Shown here piece by piece: positions 42,950 through 55,416 of a DNA stretch of 64,000 bases. Position 1 is the first letter of the stretch. Every line of letters begins with the position of its first letter. Source of the DNA: Apium graveolens (lineage: Eukaryota; Streptophyta; Magnoliopsida; Apiales; Apiaceae); the NCBI RefSeq assembly GCF_009905375.1, contig NC_133657.1, positions 48,763,231-48,827,230 on the forward strand, read 5' to 3'. A model generated the notes under the pieces. It did not search any database and was not told the DNA's origin. It saw nothing but the letters and a program-made list of their open reading frames with translations. Both the position numbers and the translations under genes were made by a program.

Positions 42950-45900
42950 TGTTATAACCGGTATTTCTAAAACTTATCTATGTATAATTATGTGTTTATA
43001 ATTGAGATTTAAATTATAAATGTGGGTGATCTACTTGTTGAGTGCCTATAAATTAAGTGTTTAATGTATTAGATTATGCAAAAATTTTAAAAGGAAAAAA
43101 TCTCATTATTTAGTATTTTTAAATGAAAATTAGAAGTATTTCATTCTATATGAAAAACTAATTTTTAAAAATCTTTTAACAAAAATTTTCAAATCTTATA
43201 TCATTAAATTTCTAAAATCACAAGCTATTTTATAATATTTATATTGTGAGTGTATTTATTTTTATAGAAATTATTTTATATAAGTTAGTTGATTTTTAAG
43301 TAGCAAATTACTTAATTGCCCATGCATGCAAATTTCTCTCAAGCACAAGTGAGGGGCAAACTTGGAAACTCTCACCCCACTAACTCTCACTTTATTATCC
43401 AAATAACATCACTACCCTTGCATGCAAATTGACACAAGTTTGCTTGAAGGTTACTCTTGTCAATTCTCAATTCCACTAATTTTTTTAGTCAAATCAAAAG
43501 CATAGAAATCAAGTACAAGTGGTCATAATCATTTCACTTCACTCCACACTCCACACCTCACCTCACACTCTCCTCCCTCTCTTTTCTTTCTCTCGGCCAA
43601 ACCCCCCCCCCCCCTCTCGGCCTTCCCATAGCCGAAACCTCCATCCCCCTTCTTTTCTTCATTTTTTCACTCAAATATCTATCTTCTATTCAAGTAATCT
43701 TACTCCCTATATTTTATTCATATATAATCCAAAGAGTTTAGGGTGAAAAGTTTATGTTTTGATCTTGTATGTCATAGTTTTAGCTAGGACTCAAAATATA
43801 ATCTTGATTCTCATGAATTTAAGGTTGTACTATTAAGGGAACTACAAGGAATGGTGAAATGCCAAGTCATGAGAGTGAAGCTCTTGCTTTTATGGTCATT
43901 TCCCTTCCATTTCATTCGGCTCTGACCATAAGGGATTCGAATGAATGGTTCTTAATGGTGTTTCTTTGTTGCTTTGTTGATTTTGAATGTTTATGTGATG
44001 ATAGCTTGGTTTTGGAAGTAAAAACTTGATAAAACCCTTTGAATGCTAAGTGATCATTTCGTTACAGTTGATGCTAGGCTTGCATGTTGATTTTATAATG
44101 AAACTATTTTGAAAACTATATTGTTTTTGGCTTATAAATTCGAAGGCATGCATGCATAGGTTCAACTCATGATTTTCGAAAGTTCTTGATCATTTGGATT
44201 GATTTTTGTTAATAAGCTTAAATTTCAGCTGAGTTAAGATATTGATTATGATTTGTGCTCCTTGATATGTGATTTTTATTCGAATATATATGGAGGATTT
44301 AAGTTGTTATTTTCAAAATTTCGATGACTTGTAATTAGTGTATTGTTTTAACTCTCGTTTTGCTATATTGCACCTTAGGTAAGGATGATCTCTACCAAGC
44401 CAAAATTTAGTGTAGGAGTGTTAGTTCAGTAGGTTTCCTTGGTTGAGATTTTATTTTGGTTTTAATTGATAGTTGGTTTGGTTTGTCAAGTATGAATCAT
44501 GGTGGAAAGGGGAGTATTAGATTCTGCAGAATTTCAGTTTGGTACCATGAGGTTTAGAGTGAGATTTGACCTTGTCATTTTAATGCACTTTGAGGCCCAA
44601 GTCACCAGAAGCTAGCACTAGGAGTATACTTTAGATTTTAGCTGTTTGTTAGAGGTTTGTAGGTGTTTTGGTTAGGTGCACGACTGAAAACACTAAATCT
44701 GTCCAGCAGGGGACACTTTTGCTACAACTTAGAAATGGGGAGTTTTAACCATGTCATGGGTAGGCCCTCATTAGGCCCTGATTGGCCCTAGTTAGAGGGA
44801 GTGTCAGAGGAGTTTTTCCATCCATATTTCATAGGAATTGAGTTAGAATCATGTGTCACAAGTTAGTGCAAACCAAGACACTTTTCTGTCCAGAAAATAG
44901 GGGAACCTTGGACTTTAAGCTTAGGCCTAGGGAGGCCTAAGGAAGGCCTTCTAGCCACACCAAGTTTTGGAGTTACCTTATGATCAGAAGAGTCTAGTGT
45001 AGAAGTTTGGGAGGTAAAATTGAGGTGTAAGGGTGTCAAATGCACTCAAGAAACCATAGATGTCATCCTGAAATCACTATAATGAGCACATTCACTTATC
45101 ACTTAGTTTTAGAGCACTTATGAGTGAGGCCTAGGTTTACCGCCATAGTTGTAATATAGTATAAGGTAAGTAGAGTGAAAGGCCTAAGTCAGGATCAATA
45201 GGAACTTGATGGTTTAGAAAAGGCACTTCGAGTTATGAGGTCATTATTAGGAGTTTTGACTAGTTTAGCGACTAAGTGATTTAAGTAAGTGGAGTGAGAT
45301 CATCCAAGCTTAGTGATGCAATATAGTATGTGTTATATTATTTTGTACTTAAATTTGTTATGTGAGCATATGTGGCTATGTGAACTATTATGCTTATAAG
45401 GTGATTGTAAATATGTGTGTATATAGACCTAAGTGCCAATGTGCTTAATTTCGGTTTATAAATAGGTTGAGTTGGTGAGAATATATTATAATGAGGTTAT
45501 TATTATTTTATGTAGGATCTTGAGACGAGGGTAAACTTTCCATTAAAGTCGAGTAAAACTTCCAGTTGTTCCTACCTGCCAGTCAAGTTAAGCCTTTCTC
45601 AAGGCAAGTATTTCAACCTACCTTTTTGTATACACTGCAAGTAGTTTAACTTTACTTGAAGATTGATATGCAAGTGATACAAGGGTCATACCATGCTAGT
45701 ATACCAAAGTAATTGTGATGTCGAACCCTGTATAAGTAACCTTATCTTGACACCTAAAAGTCAGTGATTCCTTAAAGTTGTTCATGATTGCTTGATAATT
45801 GTATTCTTACCTTTAAAATATAATACTCTGTTATACTTTGAACTGATGCTTACCTTCTATATATTTTTAAACATATGTCTTATCTGGAACCACTACATTG

Positions 45901-46808
45901 ATTGACCTAGTTCTTTATACTATTCAATCATACCCAATTCTTTGTCACTAGATATATCCCATATATAACCCTCAACTGTGAGACCTCTATCTTGCGGAAT
46001 AACGTTATGACTCTTTTTCAATACTTTCTTCCTTGGTTATCAGACCATTGCTAACTATCCTTGAAAACCCTGCTAGTGAGAAGTCACATCATTCTGATAA
46101 GAGTTTTTAACTCGAAATCCTTGATTGATGATTAAACCCTTTGTATAGATCTTTGTAAAGTTCTCCTTGGCATCAGTTTTATAAAAGTTAATTGCTCTTT
46201 AAATAAAAACATATTTTTCTTGAGATTGATGAATTGGACTAAGACGCAAGTCCCTTTCACACTTATTATGTTAGGCTTAAAAGGTGCCAAGGGATCCCAT
46301 TAAATTGTTAAGAACCCAGCGAGGTTCGGGATTAATTCACGGCTGATCACCGGCTGTAATCCGTAGCGTCATAAAATGGTTTTTGATAAAGAAAGGATTC
46401 TTAATTGTTTTGTTACAAGTAAATGATTCCATCACCCTGAAAGTTTATCTCTTGTTATTATTAGACCTTTCATTTACGCTGTTATCCTTTCTCTTTGTTA
46501 TGTATTATATAGCACTTGTTGAGCATTTGGCTCACTACTTGCTTTCACCCTGATATTTCAGCTAGCAGATATGGTTAGATTCAAGCAGACCGCACGTAAT
46601 ACTTGTGATGCCGATTCGTATGTTCGAGCTCAGGTAGTCTAGAAGTCGTTTTGTGTGAGGACTCGGTTTGAATCAGTTGTAATAGTTAGTAGTGTTGGGA
46701 TGCTCCAAACCCTAAACTGTAAGGTCTTGGTTTCAGTTGTATTTATTTATCTTTGAGAACTATTATAATTATTCGTATAGTTTCTTTAGTTAAAGTTGGA
46801 TTGTGACA
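42950..46808 (+). mobile_element. Chromovirus X, 5' LTR (3859 bp)
   Basis: Starts TGTTATAACCGG and ends GGATTGTGACA, followed by a primer site. It contains a long CT-rich and poly-C tract (43565-43625) and an exon-like frame at 46571-46633. Length and layout match LTR I, but the sequence is not closely similar. The interior shows no supported gene. Its presumed target duplication TCTGG (42945-42949) has no partner in the window. Confidence 0.85.
46571..46633 (+). other. Candidate mini-exon in the X LTR
   Basis: An acceptor-like GATATTTCAG ends at 46561. ATG 46571 opens 21 codons of a basic peptide (MVRFKQTARNTCDADSY...) that closes at CAG|GTAGTC (46633/46634). The layout and phase are the same as in the LTR of chromovirus I (28 codons), though the peptide differs. 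The frame hits a stop two codons after the donor, so the peptide makes sense only if spliced. Confidence 0.35.
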
Positions 46809-46813
46809 GGTTT

Positions 46814-46825
46814 TGGTATCAGAGC
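46814..46825 (+). promoter_or_regulatory. Primer binding site of chromovirus X
   Basis: TGGTATCAGAGC, five bases after the LTR end. Confidence 0.92.
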
Positions 46826-47090
46826 TATGGTTTATAGTCCCTGGACAACCCAAATATGTTATAGGATATATGCATAGGTTATAGGATATTATGCGAGAGT
46901 GTAGGTTAAGCGAATCTATCATTAATAATTCTCTTATATATATCTATGCATTTTTTGGAAGCAAAGGGCGCATTCCTCATCATCCTCTGAGCCGACTAAC
47001 ACAATTGATTTCTCCATGTATGCTGGGTTGAGACGTGAGTTTGACATACTTCAGGGCAAGTACGATTGACTATTAGACTAATTGAAGAAC

Positions 47091-47318
47091 ATGTATCCGG
47101 ACAGCCGAAGCTATGAAGGAAAGCTTAAGGAGCAGATGACTGGGAGACTTGAGACTTTAGTTCAGTACGTCAACACTAAGCTTGATGAGATGCCATCGCA
47201 CCGAGACCGTACCAGCCAGTATACCATCCAGATAGTTGCGGACGAGCTCCAGAGTATTATGAAGACGCTTCGTGAGGAGAAGACTACCGGACCCCGTTCT
47301 GACGGAGTGGAGCTTTAG
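47091..47318 (+). CDS. Chromovirus X pre-gag ORF (75 codons)
   Basis: An open frame between primer site and gag, starting MYPDSRSYEGKLKEQM and ending before TAG 47316. It looks like a charged amphipathic helix (ETLVQYVNTKLDEM, ADELQSIMKTLREEKTT). A stop at 47079 lies just upstream, so it may be the 3' remainder of a longer ORF. It occupies the same place as the pre-gag ORF of chromovirus I. Between it and gag lies an AT- and T-rich 300 bp ending in TTTTATTTCAG (47614-47624), a strong acceptor-like site five bases before the gag ATG. Confidence 0.4.
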   Translation: MYPDSRSYEGKLKEQMTGRLETLVQYVNTKLDEMPSHRDRTSQYTIQIVADELQSIMKTLREEKTTGPRSDGVEL

Positions 47319-47628
47319 TTCTTTCCATTATCTACCTTTCATGTTATTGTGTTGTTGGACTTTGTAGAATCCCTTGTTGTTTTCCTTTAATTAGCATGTT
47401 ATCCCTAGATTCAGACTCTATTCTAATCTTGATGTACCTTGACCTTAATTTCGATTATTATGCAATATCATTCTATGCTTTCAATTATGTTTACGCCTTT
47501 ATATGCATCACCCTTATTGTTTAATTTGAAACCTGATCGCATATGAGAATATAATGACATATGACACCCTAACCTCGAACTATCTGTATTGTTCATACCT
47601 GTTTTGATATAACTTTTATTTCAGGATC

Positions 47629-49313
47629 ATGCCACCCAAAAAGAAGAACCCGACAACCACTTCTACCACAGATCCTAATATACATCGATTGCTGGAAACC
47701 TTACAACGGCAAACAAATGATATAGCTCAACAACAAAGAACTCTTCAACAATAATTTGAAAACCAAGATAACCGTGAACCACACCAACCACCTGATCCAC
47801 CAGTACCACCTCGATAAGTTGTGACTTTCAAAGCTTTTCAGAATATGAATCCACCTGCATTTCATGATACCACTGATCCAGTAATAGCTAACACATGGAT
47901 TAAGGAAATGGAAAGAGCTTTTGAATTGGTACAGCTAGGAGACGATCAGAAGACGCCATATGCTACTTACTTCCTGAAAGGCGAAGTCATCTATTGGTGG
48001 GATTCAGTGAAAGCTATGGAGGCAAATCAGCAAGTTTCTTGGAAAAGGTTGAAGAAGCTATATCTGGAAAAATATTACCCTAAGTACATGCAGAATCAGA
48101 TGGAGCTTAAATTTCTTGAATTGAAATAAGTAAGTATGTCTGTATTGGAGCATGAGAAGAAGTTTACGGACCTGTCAAGGTTTGTGACGAAGTATGTGAA
48201 CACTGAGGAGGAAAAAGCAAAGAGATTCCAACAAGGATTAGAGTCTTGGATCAGAGATAGAGTGGCTATGTTTGAGCTTGATACTTATGCGGGAGTAGTA
48301 CAGAAAGCTGCTCTGATTGAGAGTAATGGGATGCAGTCAAGGAAGGAAAAGGATAACAAGAAGGGGAAGGTTCCATTTTATGGAGAAAAGTCTGAAGCTG
48401 GAAGCTCACAAGAAAGGAGTGTGAAAAGAATTGGATTCCACAGAGGCGGAAATTTGCAGAAGAAGGGAAATTTGAATAAGAGACAAGAACCAAAGGGGAA
48501 CAACCAGGCAAGCCAAGGGCAAGTTGGAAAAAATAGATTTCAGAGATCAGAGTGCAAGCATTGTGGAAAAAGACACCCAGGAGTGTGTAATAAGCTGAAC
48601 ATGACATGCTATAGATGCAACCAGAAGGGACATTTGGCTAATGAGTGTAAGGTGTAGAAGTCGGGAGTTACATGCTATAAGTATGAAAAGACTAGACATA
48701 TAGCTAGGGAGTGCAAGTCAACTAGACCACTCAAGACTTTGATGAATGTGGCGAGTACTAGTGCAATTATGCCAGCTGAGGTATTGTCATTGCCCCCATC
48801 TACAACAACTCCGCAAGCAACAACAAAGACATTTGATTTAAAAATGAAGGATGTTGTTCAGAATTCTGAGGTGATAGCAGGTACACTTTTATTAAATAAT
48901 GTTGAAGCTAAAGTTTTGATTGATTCTGAAGCGATGAGATCTTTTATATCAGAAACTTTTGTTGATAAACTTCAATGTGATAAAATGGCTATGAACGAGG
49001 TAATAGATGTGGTAACTGCGAATCAAGAGAAGATTCATGTGAGTCAATTATGTCCTAAGTGTGAGATTGATACCTCGGGACATAAATTTTCAGCCGACTT
49101 TATACTTTTCAAGTTAGGGGAGTTTGATATAATCTTAGGCATGGATTGGTTAGGAAAGAATAACGCTCAGATAAATTGTAAGTCCAAGAAGGTATATTTA
49201 AAGACGGAGAGTGGAGAGAAAGTGGTATTTAAGGGACAGAGGCAAGAGCGACTGTTTTTTACAATCGTCCAGGCTAAGAAATTGCTTTGGAAAGGTTGCG
49301 AATCATTCCTAGC
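47629..49313 (+). pseudogene. Chromovirus X gag and protease
   Basis: One reading frame from MPPKKKNP, with no frameshift but stops at 47752, 47815, 48127 and 48655 (three TAA, one TAG). Order: Gag domain (AFQNMNPPAFHDTTDP, YATYFLKGEVIYWWDSVKA), a first CCHC knuckle (CYRCNQKGHLANEC) and a second, damaged one (CYKYEKTRHIAREC, with Cys and two Gly positions changed). A retroviral-type protease follows, with IDSEAMRSFIS where D-S/T-G-A is expected, and then ILGMDWL. The changed positions are explained by G-to-A and C-to-T transitions. The frame is cut at 49314 by the Athila LTR. Confidence 0.9.
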
Positions 49314-50745
49314 TGATAAGTGGCATTTTATACCACTTAGAACGTCTTATAATGGCTTGAATTGATGTCTTGAAATCAGGTATTTTGTGTATTTGATATG
49401 TTTTTCTAGTGTTTTTGCATTTCAGGGTATAACTTGCGTATGTAGGAAGAATTCATCAGAAATAAGCCTAGGGAAGTGCTTGGAATTGGTTTTGGAAAGT
49501 TGGGGGCAGAACGCAGCAAAATTAGGAGCAGAATTCAGAATTTTCCAGAAGGTGCTTGGGCGCCCGCTCAGGATGTTGGGCGGCCGCTTGGGAGCTTGGG
49601 CACCCGCTCAGGAATCTTGGGCGGCCTCTCAGGGATGAGAATTTTAATACTGAATTTTATAATCCTTATTCTGATGGACTTCTGAGACGGCTGGGTCTTG
49701 TGGGCTTCTATATAAGTAGTTCTCAGAGACGTTTCACAGGGGTGGTATCAAGTAAGAAGCAAGAAGAGAAGGAAGAAGACCATTTTAGCACATCACAACA
49801 AAGAAGAGGAAGCATACGTTTTCTTATGATTCTTTTATTCGTTGTATCAGTGGATGCTAGTTTTCTTTACTTTGAACCTTATTACTATTGTGACATACTC
49901 TGGTTTTAATAAGTGTTTTTATTAGTTTATACTGTGTTATTATCATGTTTTCATATGAACCCATGGTAACGATGAGTTCCGTCATGGGCTAATCGTGATC
50001 ACGGGGTCATAACGGATTCATTATAGATTTTTTTAGTTAGTTGTTTAATACCTTAGTGTGTGATGATTGTATGATATCTAGCATAGGTTGCGCTTATTCA
50101 TCTTATGTGCCTCACGAACATATATGATAGTATGTTAATCTCCTGTGAAGCGATGGTGGATCTCGAGGTTTAGAACTTGCCATGCTAGCATAGGTTCATG
50201 TATGTGTATGCATGATTAATGGGTAACTTTAACCGTTTTACTTGCCCTGTGTAATCATAAAGAATAACTTGTGCTTAAATCGTTATGTTATCAAATTCTG
50301 TAGACATATAGGGTCCCAACATAATTGATGCTTATTCAACTTTTATCTTAATTGTGGATGTTTGGTAGAATGGTATTAGTACAACGAAAGTTGGCTTTTA
50401 TCAGTTTCGTGTTGTTTGATTAATATCATCACTGTTACATGCTAAGGGTAATAACGATAACTATTGAAGGAAGTAGTAATAAAGTTATGATCTCATGTGT
50501 GTTTAATATTGTTAAATAAAGTGTCAATTAAGTGTTTAATTCTCGTAGTTAATTGTAGTTAATAATTAGTTAATCAAATCTAAGTTTTATTGTCTTGACA
50601 TTGAGAAGTAATCATACATTAGTGAGTAAGTGTTAATTGAACATAATTAGTCTGAGTCTCTGTGGGAACGAACTAAAATTTATTCTATATTACTTGTGAA
50701 CGCGTATACTTGCCTGAATTATTAGCGCGTGTTTTGTGCCTAACA
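49314..50745 (+). mobile_element. Athila-type 5' LTR (1432 bp)
   Basis: Starts TGATAAGTGGCATTTTATAC, as Athila/Tat LTRs do, and ends GTGCCTAACA before the primer site. It contains a 40-bp GC-rich tandem duplication (49554-49632) and a TATA box (TATATAAG) at 49709-49716. The presumed target duplication CTAGC (49309-49313) has no partner because the 3' end is deleted. Confidence 0.85.
49554..49632 (+). repeat. GC-rich 40-bp tandem repeat in the Athila LTR
   Basis: Two copies of GCTTGGGCRCCCGCTCAGGA followed by TTGGGCGGCC, starting at 49554 and 49594. It ends about 77 bases before the TATA box. This is a sharp GC island in AT-rich surroundings, in the place where other elements here carry their motif arrays. 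Confidence 0.85.
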
Positions 50746-50751
50746 AGTTTT

Positions 50752-50769
50752 TGGCGCCGCTGCCGGGGA
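50752..50769 (+). promoter_or_regulatory. Primer binding site, tRNA-Asp type
   Basis: TGGCGCCGCTGCCGGGGA differs by one base from the classic Athila/Tat primer site complementary to tRNA-Asp. It separates this element from the tRNA-iMet users around it. Confidence 0.9.
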
Positions 50770-50882
50770 CTCGACGTATTTGTTTAGTTTATGTACTTGC
50801 CATCAGTGGTTATTAGGACTCATTGATTAAGACGTGTTACTTATTATTTTCGGTTGTGTTTCAGGTATTCTAGCGAGCGTTT

Positions 50883-51780
50883 ATGCAAACATGTTCTCGC
50901 ACTCGCAAGAAAACTTTAGATACAGCTGAGGAGACAGACTCAGTTCTTGATATTCCGGAGAAGATAGATTTTGAAGATTCGGATAAAGAGAGTGAGCAGA
51001 AAGAACCAGTAATCATGGGTGATTGTATAGTTCCAGCAGCAAATCCAGCTCTTATGGACTTTTCTCGGCCTAAAATTGATGACATTCAGTCAAGCATCTT
51101 TCATCCGGCTATTCAGGCTAACACTTTTGAAATCAAGCCGGGAACTATTCAGATGGTACAGAATTCTGTTTCTTTCGGAGGTGCTGCGACTGAAGACCCC
51201 AACATGCATATCAGGAATTTTGTCGAGATTTGTAGTACTTTCAAATATAATGGTTTGACTGATGAGGCTATCAAGCTGAGGCTTTTCCCATTCTCTCTGA
51301 GGGATAAAGCTAAGGATTGGTTACATTCTGAGCCAGCTGGGTCCATCACTGCTTGGCAAGATCTTGCACAAAAGTTTCTGGTGAAGTTATATCCAATGGC
51401 GAAGACTGTAGCTATGAGGAGTGCTCTTACTCAGTTTGCACAACAACCAACAGAATCTATGTGCGAAGCTTGGGAGCGCTACAAGGAGATGTTGAGAAAG
51501 TGTCTACATCATGGTATGCCTGACTGGATGGTGATCACTGGTTTCTATAATGGTTTGGGGGCCCAATCTCGGCCCATACTCGATGCAGCAGCTGGAGGCA
51601 CCTTGTGGGCCAAAAGCTATACTGAGGCTTATAATCTTATTGAAACTATGGCTACAAATGAGCATCAAAACCCAATTCAAAGGATGATGTCTGGGAAGGT
51701 AGCAGGTATTCTGGAAGTCGATGCACCTACAACTATTACAGCGCAGCTCCAAGCGCTGTCTTTGAAGGTCGATTTTTTTA
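50883..51780 (+). pseudogene. Athila gag, N-terminal part
   Basis: Open from ATG 50883. The retrotransposon gag domain is clear (FVEICSTFKYNGLTDEAIKL, RLFPFSLRDKAKDWL, QDLAQKFLVKLYPM, EAWERYKEMLRKC, FYNGL). A run of seven T at 51773-51779 shifts the frame. After it the zinc knuckle (CELCAGSHATDQC) continues in the next frame. Without the shift the protein ends at 51818. Confidence 0.9.
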
Positions 51781-53890
51781 GCCAACTATGGAGTCAATCA
51801 GATAGTTATGGTCTGTGAGCTTTGTGCAGGTTCTCATGCTACGGATCAGTGTTCTCTTGTTAATGAATCTGTTCAGTATGTGAACAATTATCAGTGACCG
51901 CAACAGCCTGTGCCAGCTACTTATCATCCTAACAACAGAAATCATCCCAATTTCAGCTGGAGTAATAATCAGAATGCTGTTCAGCAACCATATCAGCAGC
52001 CTATCAGTAAGAAGTTTAATCCACCTGGATTCCAGCAACCACAATAGTATGCTCAAAGGCAATCATATCCTCAACAAGGAGGTGCTGCTCCACCTTCTAG
52101 TGCTGATTTTGAGGAGCTCAAGCTGTTGTGCAAAAGTCAGGCTGTTTAAATCAAGACCTTGGAAAATCAAATCGGTCAATTAGCCAATGTTGTGCTCAAT
52201 CATCAACTTGGCACACTTCTCAGCGATACTGAAGTGTCAGGCAAGAAGGAAGCTAAGGAGCAAGTAAAGGCTATCACCTTAAGGTCTGGAAAAGTTGTTG
52301 ATGCTGAAAAAGCGAAAGATGGAGAAGCTGAAGTTGTTGATGAAGAAGAGAAACAAAAGGAGAAAGCGGTGGAACCAAGGAAGACTACCGTTGAACACAC
52401 TCTGCCTGAGGGTAATACAGGGGAGAAACAACTCTATCCTCCACCGCCTTTCCCTAAGAGATTGCAACAACAAAAATTAGATAAGCAGTTCGGTAAGTTT
52501 CTGGAGGTGTTCAAGAAACTTCACATCAACATACCTTTCGCTGAGGCTCTAGAGCAAATGCCTAGTTATGCAAAATTCATGAAGAGTATTCTTTCAAGGA
52601 AGGTGAAACCGGATGACCTTGAGACCGTTGCTCTAACAGAAGAGTGCAGCGTTGTGCTGCAACAAAAATTACCTCCAAAGCTTAAAGATCCAGGTAGCTT
52701 CACCATTCCTTGCACCATTGGCAAGTTATCTTTCGACAAGTGCATGTGCGATTTGGGAGCAAGCATCAATTTGATGCCATTGTCTATCTTCAAAAAGTTG
52801 AATTTGCCGGATCCAAAGCCCACCTACATGTCTCTACAATTGGCTGATCGTTCTATTACATACCCACGAGGCATCGTGGATAACGTGTTAGTAAAGGTGG
52901 ATAAGCTCTTCTTCCCTGCAGACTTTGTCATTTTGGATTTCGAGGAAGATAAGAAGATTCTCATAATCTTGGGAAGACCTTTCTTGGCTACAGGCCGTAC
53001 CTTGATAGATGTGCAGAAAGGTGAACTTACTATGAGGGTGCAGGATCAGGATGTGACATTCAATGTATTCAAGGCAATGAAATTCCCTACAGAAGACGAT
53101 GAGTGCTTAAAGGTGGATTTGATTGATTCTGCGGTAACTTCAGAACTTGATCATATGCTAATGTCTGATGCCTTAGAGAAAGCCTTAGTGGGGGAATTTG
53201 ACAGTGACGATGAGGATGGCAATGAGCAACTACAATATCTAAATGCTTCTCCTTGGAGGCGAAAGCTAGGCATGCCATTTGAATCTCTTGGTACTACTGA
53301 TCTCAAGAATGCTGAAGGAAAGCTCAAACCATCTATTAAGGAAGCACCTACTTTGGAGCTTAAACCATTGCCTGAACACTTGAGGTATGCTTTTTTAGGT
53401 GATACATCTACTTTACCTGTTATTATTGCATCTGACCTTTCAGGTAGTGAGGAGGACAAGCTCTTGAGGATTTTGAGAGAATTCAAATCGGCCATCGGAT
53501 GGACTATAGCAGATATAAAAGGGATCAACCCTTTGTACTGTATGCATAAAATTCTGCTAGAGGAAGGTAGTAAGCCGACTGTTGAGCAACAGCAAAGACT
53601 TAATCCTATTATGAAAGAAGTGGTGAAGAAAGAAATTCTGAAGTGGCTAGATGTAGGAATCATATATCCTATTTCTGACAGTTCTTGGGTGAGCCCCATG
53701 CAATGTGTACCTAAGAAAAGAGGTATAACTGCGGTAGCAAATGAGAAGAACGAGCTCTTCCCCACTCGAATAGTCACAGGATGGAGGGTATGCATGGATT
53801 ACAGAAAGTTGAACAAAGCCACGAGAAAAGATCACTTCCCTCTTCCATTTATTGATTAGATGCTTGACAGGTTGGCTGGTCATTTATCTT
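51781..53890 (+). pseudogene. Athila gag end, protease and first part of RT
   Basis: One frame with stops at 51895 (TGA), 52045 (TAG), 52147 (TAA) and 53857 (TAG). It encodes a CCHC knuckle, a Gln/Asn/Pro-rich linker, and a coiled region. The protease has the Athila signature CDLGASINLMP (Asp-Leu-Gly-Ala) and ILGRPFLAT. The RT N-terminus follows (WVSPMQCVPKKRG, CMDYRKLNKATRKDHFPLPFID). A frame change near 53885 leads into the next block. Confidence 0.9.
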
Positions 53891-55416
53891 CTGGATGGCT
53901 ATACGGGGTATAATCAGATTTGCATTGCACCAGAAGATCAAGAAAAGACTACCTTCACTTGTCCATTTAGCACGTTTGCTTTTCACAAAGTTTCGTTTGG
54001 CTTATGTGGTGCACCTGCCACTTTTCAGAGATGTATGATGGCTATATTCTCTGATATGATTGGAAACAATGTCGAAGTGTTCATGGACGACTTCTCTGTC
54101 TTTGGACATTCGTATGATGTATGTTTGAATAATCTTCGTTCGGTGCACAAAAGGTGTGTGGAAACTAATTTGGTGCTCAATTGGGAAAAATGTCACTTTA
54201 TGGTGCGTGAAGGCATTATTTTTGGGTATAAAGTCTCTAGGAAGGGTCTTGAGGTGGACAAAGCCAAGGTGGGAGTCATTAAAAATCTTCCACCATATAT
54301 TTCTGTGAAAGGAATCCGTAGTTTTCTTGGTCATGCGGGTTTTTATCGGCGTTTCATCAAGGACTTCTCGAAGATATCTAAGTCGTTGTGCAACTTGCTC
54401 GAGAAAGATGTGCCTTTCAAATTTGATGATGAATAATTGGCGGCATTCGAGACTCTCAAGAAGAGTTTGATAACTGCACCAGTTATTACGGCACCTAATT
54501 GGACAGAAACTTTTGAGATGATGTATGATGCGAGTGATTATGCAGTGGGAACAGTTCTTGGGCAGCGCAAGAATAATCTTTTTCATGTGGTCTACTATGC
54601 TAGTAAGACTCTAAATGGAGCTCAAATGAACTACACCACTACTGAGAAGGAGCTCTTGGCTATAGTCTTTGGTTTTCAATCTTATCTGCTTGGGATAAAG
54701 GAATTTGAGTTAGAGATCAAGGATCGAAAAGGTACTGAGAATCAAGTAGCTGACCATCTCTCTAGATTGGAGAATCCCGGTTCGACTTCACATGATAAGA
54801 CATTGATCAACGAATCTTTTCCGGATGAGCAGTTGTTCGCAGTTCAGGAGGAAGAGCCATGGTTCGCAGATATTATGAACTATCTTGTCAGCAATATAAT
54901 GCCTTCTAATATGAATGCAGCTCAAAAGAAGAAGTTTCTGCATGAGGTGAAGTGGTACTTGTGGGATGAACCATATTTGTTTAGACAGGGAGCTGACCAG
55001 ATCATCAGGAGATGTATCCCATTCTGTGAGACGGAGGGGATATTACGAGACTGCCATTCCACAGTTTATGGTGGATATTGTGGTGGTGAAAAGACGGTTG
55101 CTCGTATTTTGCAAGCAGGTTTTTTCTGGCCTACGTTGTTTAAGGATGAGCATCAGTTCATTTTAAGATGTGATCGTTACCAAAGAGTGGGGAATCTTAC
55201 TAGAAAGGATGAGATGCCTTTAAATTTGATGCTTGAAGTCGAGGTCTTTGATGTTTGGGGAATCGATTTCATGGGACCATTTGTCTCGTCCTGCAATAAC
55301 CAGTACATCTTGCTGGCAGTAGATTATGTGTCGAAATGGATAGAAGTCAAGGCTCTACCAACGAATGATGCAAAGGTAGTGTTGAGTTTTCTCCATAAGC
55401 AGATATTCACAAGGTT
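53890..55416 (+). pseudogene. Athila RT core, RNase H and truncated integrase
   Basis: RT continues (LDGYTGYNQI, TFQRCMMAIFSDM, catalytic VFMDDFSVFG). A TAA at 54434 lies where the family usually has Gln. RNase H retains DASDYAVGTVLGQRK and TTTEKELLAIVF, but about 45-50 residues before LEIKDRKGTENQVADHLSRL are missing, so it cannot fold normally. Integrase shows the zinc region (CDRYQRVGN, already altered) and the first acidic residue (VWGIDFMGPF). It breaks off at HKQIFTR, about 55416, and the remaining integrase and 3' LTR are absent. Confidence 0.9.

Noticed and set aside
43519..43746. Pro/Ser-rich plus-strand frame in the X LTR.
   Set aside because: It results from the CT-rich and poly-C tract at 43565-43625; low complexity without support.
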